DNA from: Anaeramoeba flamelloides
Taxonomy: Eukaryota; Metamonada; Anaeramoebidae
Direction of reading: 5' to 3'
DNA: 64,000 nucleotides
Assembly (NCBI GenBank): GCA_027625915.1
Contig: JANTQA010000048.1
Span: 496,001 to 560,000 of the forward strand
Shown here piece by piece: positions 55,870 to 64,000 of this stretch. Position numbers and translations under genes: made by a program. Every line of letters starts with the position of its first letter. Position 1 is the first letter of the stretch. A model generated the notes under the pieces. It was not told where the DNA came from, made no database searches, and saw only the letters and a program-made list of their open reading frames with translations.

Positions 55870-56441
55870 CTCAAATCACAAAATAAGAAAAAATGGTAAA
55901 AAACAACTTTGTGACAATTATTTCTCTAATTTCAATTCATGATTTAATATAATAATATTTTGGTGTTTATTTTATGGTTCAAGTTATTATTTCGTTAAAA
56001 ATAAAGCCTTTTAAAACTATTCTATAAAAGGAAACAGAGACACAGACGAGAAATAAAATACAAGTGTTTGAAATAAAATTGTTAATTAAAAGATATTTGA
56101 ATATTGATTGTAATTTAAACTTGTGGAAATTTCCGCTGTTGTTGTTTTTGTGATTTGAGAATCATTTTTTTCTTGAAGAATTGTTGGTTCTTTGTTGTTA
56201 ATACAATTATAATGATAAAAAAGTGATCAGACAATTAAATTGTGATTGTATGGATTAGGATCCTTAATTTGTAAACTCAATATTTGTCTAAGAAAAAAAT
56301 TGAGAAAATTTAAAAAATTCAGTCATATATCACCACAAAAATATGAGAATTTGAAATATTCATTTGAAGTTTGAAGACAATAAATATTTAATTATTTGTT
56401 TTCGTTTTTCTTGTTTTGAAAAAAAAATAAAAGAAATCAAT
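55870..56441. other. Intergenic spacer between phosphatase gene and tRNA
   Basis: About 570 bp of AT-rich DNA, which should include the phosphatase promoter. No element was recognised. Confidence 0.5.
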
Positions 56442-56447
56442 AAAAAA
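56442..56447 (-). terminator. RNA polymerase III T-run terminator
   Basis: Six T residues on the minus strand directly follow the discriminator base of tRNA-Ala, the usual Pol III termination signal. Confidence 0.75.
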
Positions 56448-56519
56448 TGGATCTATGAGGAATCGAACCCCAGGCCTCCTCTACGCTAAAGAGACGCTCT
56501 ACCCCTGAGCTACAGACCC
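56448..56519 (-). tRNA. tRNA-Ala (anticodon AGC)
   Basis: The 72-nt gene folds into a full cloverleaf: acceptor GGGTCTG/TAGATCC with two G-T wobbles and discriminator A, D-stem GCTC/GAGC, anticodon stem TCTCT/AGAGG around loop TTAGCGT, a 5-nt variable loop and T-arm TGGGG-TTCGATT-CCTCA. The anticodon AGC reads GCU (and, as inosine, GCC/GCA). The internal B box GGTTCGATTCC is canonical. There is no intron, and CCA is not encoded, as usual for eukaryotes. Confidence 0.95.
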
Positions 56520-58652
56520 ATACATTGAAAAAACGCTTTTCGATTTAATGTAATTATGTAGAAGCATAACTCATAAGTAAGAAACCTGTTTTAATATTCA
56601 AAAATTTTTAACAAATACTTTTAATCTTAATCAAATCAAGTTATACAAAAGTTAAATCTCATATATTAATAACGAAATAATTCTACTCAGAAACTTTCAC
56701 AAAAAAAATCAAAATAAATTTACTTAAAAACATTCACCAAAAATATCAAATAAATTAACATAATACAAAACATAAATTAAATTAAAATTTAAATTAATAT
56801 TACATTTATTTTGTTCTTCAATAATATATGTAAGTATAAATTAATTCTGAAATCTTAAAAGCTTGATAACATCTTATAAAATCTAAATTAACAATACAAT
56901 TTTGTCAAAAATAAATAAACTCTGATTCAAACAAAAGTGCCCAACATTTTTTTCAAATATCAATAATTTTATATAATTGACCTTTGTAGAAATAATAAGA
57001 AAGAAGTAGAATAATACACATCAAATAATAGTTAATAAATGTCTAAAAGAACACTAATAAATAAATAAATTTTCTTAAAAATTGAAAAACTCAAATTCTA
57101 AGGTTACCTATGGAGAAAAACTACAATGTTCGTTTTGACCTTCTACTGGTATTTGAATCATAAATATGAAACAATTTTCACTTCATTTTCCATACTATTC
57201 ATTTAGAAATCAAGTTCCCAAAAGAAGTTTGTTGGTATTTGTGGTCTCTATTTGGAAAAGGAAATGAAAATGAAGTGAAAATTTTTCACATTAATTAATC
57301 AAATATAAGGATCAAAGATCGAATAAAATTCAAATAGAAATCAATATGATTTCTCAATAATCATTTCCATGGTTACGATAACCTTAGAATAACACATTTT
57401 TAAAAAGTGACAATTGATCTTGCAATGATAAAACTTTTTGGCAACTGAATTACATTTAAAAAAAAAAAATCTAACAATAAATTATAAAAAATGTTCAAAA
57501 AAGATTTCAATTTTGAAAATTTCCAAAATAAAATTTTTTACTTCTAATATCCATGCAACCCTTTAAACACATGTAATTCGCCCCTTACAACTGTACCCCA
57601 CTGACTAAAAAATAGTTTAATTTTATCAATTTTCAATTTAGAAATTCATTGCTGGTATTAATTTTCTTAAAAATTTTCTCTATTTTATGAGATAAATTTT
57701 CTAATTTGAACTTTCATATTTTGAATTTCTTTATAAGAACAGAACTTTAAGAAACTAATACCATATTTGCTTTTTGTTATTTTCGGGTTTTTTTTTAATA
57801 TTATGATTATTAATAAGTTTTTCTACAAGTGTCCCAACCCTAACAATGAAATCTATCAAAAACAGAAATTTCATTTTCTATCTCACACTTTCCTTTTTAT
57901 GTTTTATGAAAAGATTTTATAGTAATATAATAGCCTATTACAAACTGTGAAGTTTTATAATAGAACAAAATTTCCAATAGCGAAAAAATTAAAATTTGGT
58001 TTTTTTTAATACAAACCTTCGAAATGATCAATAATTTTGAAAAATTTTCAGGTTTTTGGTCGAAACTTAATTTCTAAACACCTTGAAATCAAAAGGCAAG
58101 ACCATTCCAAAGTGGTTATTAAATTCGATCTCCAACATTTGGTAACTTTATTTTCTATTGTTGAATTTATGTCATAAACACCAAGATTATAATCTCAGTC
58201 TTTCAAATTTGAAATTTTTTTTTAAAAAACCTATCACCAACTATCGTCTTATGAGCTAGCCTTTTACCAAAGATTTTTTTTTTTGTGTCTAACCAAGACA
58301 AAAAAGTAAATTTCTATATCTATCAAATTTCACTGTAGGTTTGGAAGGGATGTATCAAAAAATAAACACATTTTTCATTTTTAAGCATATATTAAACTTT
58401 TCTTCACTTCATATTTTAACCACTGTATCTTATTCTCAAAATAATCAATTAACAAAAAAATCTAAAAATATATCAAACAAAAATAAAAACACAATAAAAA
58501 AATAATAAATAAAAGTTTAATTAATGATAGCATAAAACAAACAAAAAAATAAATAAAATTTCAAAATTAATAATTATTAAAAATTAGTATTAATAAAAAA
58601 AAACAAAAAAAACATATGTTAGCAAAATAGTTGTAAAGAATATGATCTAAAT
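56520..58652. other. AT-rich intergenic region with diverged repeats
   Basis: About 2.1 kb without a gene. The part 57360-57640 resembles 51640-52480. The part 57660-57800 (TGAGATAAATTTTCTAATTT, CAGAACTTTAAGAAACTAAT) resembles one arm of the palindrome at 30.5-31.4 kb. The region near 57150-57280 also contains a loose inverted pair (CACTTCATTTTCC / AAATGAAGTGAAAATTTT). Confidence 0.5.
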
Positions 58653-61600
58653 TCATTTTTCATTTTTCTTTTCAATTTTCATTTCATATAACAAAACCTT
58701 GTGTAATAACAGGTTGAATCTAAATTTGGAAATATTATCTGCTTTAAAATGGTACCATTTCATGACGACAATTCCTAGGTCGTTCTTCCAAGTATTTGAT
58801 AGCATTGAGTGATAAACATTCTTAATTTGAGGATCATATTTGAGCTTTTTGATACAATGGGATTTAAATTTTTGATTATTGTTTAAAAACAAGTTTAAGG
58901 AGTTAAAAAACTTGAAAGTTTTCTTTTGATGAGAATGTGTAATTTCACTAAAATATCGTAATAAATGTAATAAATTTGGCTTCATTTGTAAAAAACGGAT
59001 AATTGGATCTTGTTTGGTGATTTGTATTGATTCCAAAAATCTGTTATTTTTTTTAATTTTGGATTCATGTTTTTTAAATGCAATTCTATTCTTGATTTCC
59101 AAGATGGAAATAATCAAAAACAAAAATATACTGGAAAATAGTAAAAAAATAATAAAATCAATGATGGGGTTATGGGCTGTGTCATTTTGGTTGTTGAGCA
59201 CCAGACCTGAGAAAAGAATAAAAAGAATAACCAATAATAAATTAAATTCATAAGTATTTCTAGTCTTTGTGTTATAAGGGTTATAAATATATTGTATCAC
59301 GATTGAGGCACAGACTACTAAAATTGCACAAATCAATTGAACGATGGGGTATTTATATAAAAAGCATTGGCAAATTACCAAGAGAATTTTTCTTGCCATT
59401 ATAATTAATTCCCAAAAGAACCATTCCTCTTTGTATCTCGAGCACAACAAACCAAATCTTTGCATGAATATCTTTTCTGTTGTCCTTTTGGCAGAGTGCC
59501 AAAATATCCAAACAAAGAACAACGGGATGCCCAGGATATACAGTATGCCGAAGAAGATTGCAAAAATTAGCATTCGATACCACCAGGTGTCGTAACAATG
59601 ATAAGTGGGGTCTGCAACCAATAAATATTCTTTAGATTCCTTAGTGTTCTTACAATTAAATAGTTGGAAGATGATGAGGCATAATATTAAATATAAAAGA
59701 AACAGCGAAGCTAAAAAGACATTAATGCAATTGTTTTTAAATTTTTTTAATTCTTTTTTTGACCAGCTTTGAATAAAAAATTTGGCAAAATAAAATCGTA
59801 TGATGGAAAAGGGAAACACAAAGATATTTTGATTATTTCTGTTTGGTTTGACACACAAAGTGGGGAACATGTTGATGACATATTTACCATATAGCCGAAC
59901 CATTTTGGAGTGGAAAACTATTAAATAATATATGATAATCAATAATAAGAGATTGAATACTGGTAATAACTGAACAACAAACCATCGCCACGGATACCGA
60001 ATTTCAATCGAGCAATCTAAGGCCAAGTAATCGAGATTAAAATTAAAGAACGAAAGGTTAGAGAAATATTTCAACAAGCGGTAGGGGAAGGCAACACTAA
60101 ATTTTGGGAAAATTGCAATAATTTGTAAAAAGGAGATCAAAATTGATAAGGATCCAAAGTAATTTTTCATTTTTTTGGCAATTATTAATAAAAAGATAAT
60201 AAAGAAAAGGACCCCCAAAAACACAAAAATTAGTCTTAAATTGTTATTGTTGGGACAACTTAGACACCGATCTTCAAATTTATAATATCCAAACAGGCAT
60301 GAGGTGCATTGTTCTCCAGTGTATCCCTTTTCCGTGTTACACTTATTGGTTTCTAAGCCAGGGCATGCTTCGTAATTTGTACATTGAATTATGGTATCTG
60401 GATCTTCTTGTGAAGTCCAGAACCCTGATAAAGGCATTGGGTGGTGCTGATTAAATGTATCGCAAACCCCATTATCGGGGCAACTTTTACAATTGTCTCC
60501 ATTCTCCCCATAATATCCAATTTTACAATAGCACTTGGTAATGAATTTGGTTTTTGTTGATAAAGTTTCTGAAAATACAGGGCAATTATTGCAATAATTG
60601 GATCCAATATTGGGTTGGTATGTATCAAAGCCGCATACCTCACAGTGTATACTTTGTGATCGATCTTGGTATGTGCCCGCTTCGCAATAATCGCATTGCG
60701 TTTGCCCCGTTTGTATGGAATAACGCCCTGGCTGGCAATCAAGGCAGTTCAATGATCCCTTTTGATTCGAATATTGCCCCGCTGGGCAGAGGTAGCAATT
60801 GGATTGCCCGGTTTGGTCATTGTATGTGCCAAGTCCACATTGAATACAATCGTCGATCGATCCTGATCCTAATTTGGAATTATATGTCCCTCTTGGACAC
60901 GCTACACATTGTTCTTGGGATATTCTATTTTGATAAGTCCCCATTGGGCAGATGTTACAAATTGATTGTCCATGTTGATCCTGATAAGTACCAGCCTGGC
61001 ACTCGAAGCAAGATGACTGCCCTTCCTCATCTTGGTAAGTCCCATTCCCACAAATATTACAGAATTGCTGTCCCTTCAGATCCTGATAAGTTCCTTTATC
61101 GCAGCCACCACAAATCGATTGCCCTTTCTGATCCTGATAAGTCCCCGCCTTGCACTCTAAGCAAGTTGATTGCCCTTCTTCATCTTGGTAAGTTCCTTTT
61201 CCACACATACAGCAAAAATGCTGCCCCTTCAGATCCTGATAAGTTCCTTTATGGCAACTTACACAAATGGATTGCCCTTCCTTATCCTGGTATGTTCCAG
61301 CAATACAATTTAAGCAAAATGATTGACCTTTCACCTCTTGGTACATTCCCTCTCCACAAAGGTTACAGCTTGTTTGCTCCTCCAAATCCTGATAAGATCC
61401 TTTTGGGCAACTTACACAGCTAGATTGCCCTTCCTTATCCTGGTAAGTTCCATTCATGCATTTTAAGCAATCTTCAATTGACTTTGAACCCATATGAGGA
61501 TTATACATCCCTTTTGAGCATTTGGTACATTGAGTAGTCCCAGTTAGATTATTGTATTGCCCCAAGGGACATAATGTACAAGTCGACTGTCCTTCCAAAT

Positions 61601-62200
61601 CTTGATAAGATCCTCTTTCACAGTCGACACAATCTCCAATTGCTCTTGATCCGTTATTTGGGTTAAAGGTACCCACTGTGCATTTCGTACATTTGGTTTG
61701 GTCTTTTAGATCATTATAAGTTCCTGAAGAACATGGTTCACATGAAGCTTTATTAATAGATTCACTAAAAAAACCTTCCAAACAAATCTCGCATTCAGGT
61801 GAAGGTAGACTTGAACCAGGTAAACAATCACAGTTGCCAGTTGCAAAATTGCAACTACCACCATTGTAACACTCGTCACAGTCTTTAAGATCATCTTGAG
61901 AATTGATAATACATTCAGAGGGATCATCAACAACTTTTATGTTTTGAGGTTCATTGCCTGCAGTGTTATTAACAATCAGAACATTTTTTGCAATAATAGC
62001 TGAATTTGGGCTACAATATAGTCCGCCTCCAAAAAAACCTGCATAATTGTTTTTGATAGTTACATTTTCCAATGATACATCACATTCATAAAGATACAAT
62101 CCAGCTCCTGTGTTTGCAGTATTACCTTCAATAACCAAATTTCTCAACTTTAACAATGGTGTTGTCGATTTCGTACAGGAATCTATTGTAAAAGTAGCAC
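58653..62200 (-). CDS. Beta-helix / GCC2-GCC3 cysteine-rich multi-pass membrane protein (3' part)
   Basis: The visible exon encodes about 1181 residues and ends in TGA. It begins at an acceptor (CATTAG) in phase 1, so the gene is 5'-incomplete; upstream exons were not found before 64000. Order: a short right-handed beta-helix remnant (LRNLVIEGNTANTGAGLYLY), an EGF-like segment, then about 22 cysteine-rich repeats of about 24 residues (CxxC-xxGTYQDxxGQSxC; GCC2/GCC3, ephrin-receptor-like). A second cysteine cluster with LSGFWTSQEDPDTIIQC follows, then about nine membrane helices and a basic tail of about 130 residues. A motif FGLLCSRYKEEWFFWELIIMARK between helices is typical of protist proteins of this architecture. 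It is probably a cell-surface receptor or adhesion protein; ligand and function are unknown. Middle repeats show near-identical three-unit blocks. Confidence 0.8.
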
Positions 62201-62567
62201 CTAATGATATTATAAATAATATGGGTCATGTAATAGATTTATTTATATATATATGTATGTGTGTCATTTATTAATAAAGATGGATTAATAAAAAAACTCA
62301 AAGATCAGATTGCTAAACAAGAATAAACTACATTTCAAAATCATTTACCCATTAAAAATTAAATTTTGAAAATATATATTTTTATAAATTGAAGTTTATT
62401 TTTATAATAAAAAAATTATTATTTTAGTATTTAGTTCTATCCATTAAGAATATTTGTTGTTCATCTAAAAATAAAATAAAAAAAACGAGGTAAAAAAATT
62501 ACAAAATGGGGACTTGAATTAAATAGTTTAAAAGATACATTTGATTTTTTTTGAGATATTTTCATGT
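62201..62567. other. Probable intron sequence upstream of the GCC2/GCC3 exon
   Basis: Immediately 5' (minus strand) of the phase-1 acceptor the frame closes with a stop, so this is most likely intron. It is AT-rich with a short TATATATATGTATGTGTG tract. No exon was recognised. Confidence 0.5.
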
Positions 62568-63328
62568 TAAGGGATTAGCGTCACCATAAATTTCTCTATA
62601 ATCAAAGTATGTTGTAATTGGGTAGAAATGATATTATTGAACGATGACTTGAATAGTTTCTGTGACTCTAAAAAATCTAATATGAAATCTTATTACACAA
62701 TAAATTATTACATTTTTTAGTAATGATCACAATTAAAAAATATCATTTTGAAAAAAATTTTTTTAACTAATTCCAAATCTAAAAATAGAAACTAAAAATA
62801 CAGTATTCTGGTATTTAATAATTTAGATTTACAATATCCAAAAGTAACTATTTTAATAATTTTTTAATTTCAAAGATTAACTCAATAATCATCAACATAA
62901 AAACCAAAGACTGATTAGCTTTGTTTGCTTTTTCTATAAAAGATGTAAAATCAATATATTTATAATATTTGAGAAATAATTGGTCAAAAAAATTTATTGG
63001 TTAATTATTTAATTTTTAAAAAAAAACGAATTTTTTAGCAACTAATCTACATTTTGCCACAAATTTCAGAAAGATATTTTGTGACTTTGTAGTCTGAATA
63101 TTAATAATTCAACCTTTAAATTTTTGGCAAAATGCATATTTTATTCTGAAATTGTTGGGTTTTTTACTAATACACGGATCATTTTTAATTGATGAGATCA
63201 ACAAATATTACTGCTTGACTAATCGTTTTTTTAGAGAACTCATTTGAACTATGTAAAATTAATGTGGTTAAGTCCAATAACAACATACTTTGATCCTAGA
63301 CTTCTCCTTGGTAGACGCTAATCCCTTA
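62568..63328. mobile_element. TAAGGG-end TIR element, copy G2
   Basis: This 761-bp element starts TAAGGGATTAGCGTCACC and ends GGTAGACGCTAATCCCTTA; the outer 15 bp are perfect inverted repeats. Subterminal AATCAAAGTATGTTGT and ACAACATACTTTGAT are also inverted. It aligns with 40339-41096 over its whole length. No transposase is seen. Confidence 0.8.
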
Positions 63329-63738
63329 GGTTCCAAATAAAACTATTTTGTAAATTTTTTGCTTTACTATAAATAAAATATTTTTTAAAAATCAATACCA
63401 AGAAACCCTGACAAAAAAGTTGATTTTCTTTCTCTATTGAAATGAAATATTTTGAAAGAATCATTTTCAAATTTTCAAAAAAATTTAATAATTGAACTAA
63501 AACAATTTTACTTTTTTTTATGTTTATCGTTCACACCACATCATATTAGAAAACTCTTTAAAATAATAATAATTAACTTTTTGTTTTGTGTATAAATTAT
63601 TCAATAAAAGATTAATAAAATCAATTATAATCCTTTTTGGTGCTAATTTTTTTACTCTATTTTGAAAGGTATTCTTTTCTTTGTTTTTTTTTAATTTTTA
63701 ATTAAACACCTGATGTTTTTTGGATTAAAAAGAGTATA
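63329..63738. other. AT-rich stretch
   Basis: About 410 bp between two MITEs. No exon or other feature was recognised. It may be intron of the GCC2/GCC3 gene. Confidence 0.4.
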
Positions 63739-64000
63739 TAAACCCCCATTCCATAAATTTTGACATACCCAAAAACAAAAATAGGAGACAAAAAAAAATC
63801 TCAATATTTGTATTTTTTCAAAGCTTCAGATTAAATCACATTAAAGTTATTCAGTATTAATTTTACAAATATGTAATCATTTTCAATCCAAATATAAGAG
63901 AAAAATATAAAACTCAAAAAAAATCAAAAATTGGTGTGTGCAAAATAATGAAAGGAGCTGTTAAAAAAAAAAAGTATTGGTAAATTTGTTGAAATTTCAC
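63739..64000 (-). mobile_element. MITE copy E, family with TAAAC ends (cut by window end)
   Basis: It starts TAAACCCCCATTCCATAAAT and continues like copies C and D (AATATAAGAG..., TTGGTAAATTTGTTGAAATT) up to the last base of the window. The other end lies outside. Confidence 0.7.

Noticed and set aside
60554-61423. 289-codon open frame on the plus strand
   Set aside because: It is antisense to the cysteine-rich repeats; the periodic DNA keeps the opposite strand open and gives low-plausibility repeats of HLGK and DPDK.
1-64000. CRISPR array, bacterial operon or LTR-type element
   Set aside because: No evenly spaced direct repeats with unique spacers, no ribosome-binding-site-linked gene strings, and no long direct terminal repeats with retroviral domains were seen.

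Overview
The window looks like nuclear DNA of a unicellular eukaryote with a very AT-rich genome. Spliceosomal GT-AG introns (46 bp to about 4.2 kb) interrupt five of the seven protein genes. There is a Pol III tRNA gene and no bacterial-style operon. Coding regions are islands in AT-rich, homopolymer-rich DNA. The standard genetic code fits: TAA and TGA act as stops, and no in-frame stop interrupts any gene model. A K/E/N-rich PH/coiled-coil protein, a RasGAP fused to DUF547 and a long GCC2/GCC3-type cysteine-rich membrane protein suggest a free-living amoeboid protist such as Anaeramoeba. That assignment is an inference; no marker here proves it.

Layout. 1-6.3 kb: no confident gene, several inverted-repeat elements. 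6.36-6.66 kb (+): small two-exon gene of unknown function. 7.8-14.0 kb (+): 2024-aa PH-domain/coiled-coil protein whose first exon may be only the ATG. 14-19.4 kb: AT-rich spacer with one MITE. 19.4-23.3 kb (-): four-exon proteasome ATPase Rpt4/PSMC6, with a 2.2-kb intron full of repeats. 23.3-31.8 kb: no gene; hairpin elements and a roughly 900-bp palindrome. 31.8-32.7 kb (+): single-exon Swi3/TIPIN-like replication-fork protein. 32.7-39 kb: nested TIR elements and foldbacks. 39.0-49.7 kb (+): seven-exon C2-RasGAP-DUF547 gene with a 16-nt microexon and introns of 3.2 and 4.2 kb that hold MITEs, a Tc1/mariner relic and a LINE relic. 49.7-54.5 kb: repeats, including a 5'-truncated LINE with a clear target-site duplication. 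54.5-55.9 kb (-): secreted histidine acid phosphatase. 56.45-56.52 kb (-): tRNA-Ala(AGC). 58.65-62.2 kb (-): 3' part of a beta-helix/GCC2-GCC3/multi-pass membrane protein whose 5' exons were not found before the window ends. 62.2-64 kb: two more MITEs.

The genes do not form one pathway. They are proteasome, replication-fork, Ras-signalling, membrane/surface and secreted-enzyme genes spaced among repeats. The most distinctive content is the repeat landscape: at least four families of short terminal-inverted-repeat or hairpin elements in several copies each, one filled/empty insertion-site pair inside the window, large foldbacks, and LINE 3' ends that share a GAGG...CCTC hairpin. The most distinctive protein is the C2-RasGAP-DUF547 fusion. 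The most distinctive event within a gene is a compensated frameshift in one of four near-identical coiled-coil repeats.
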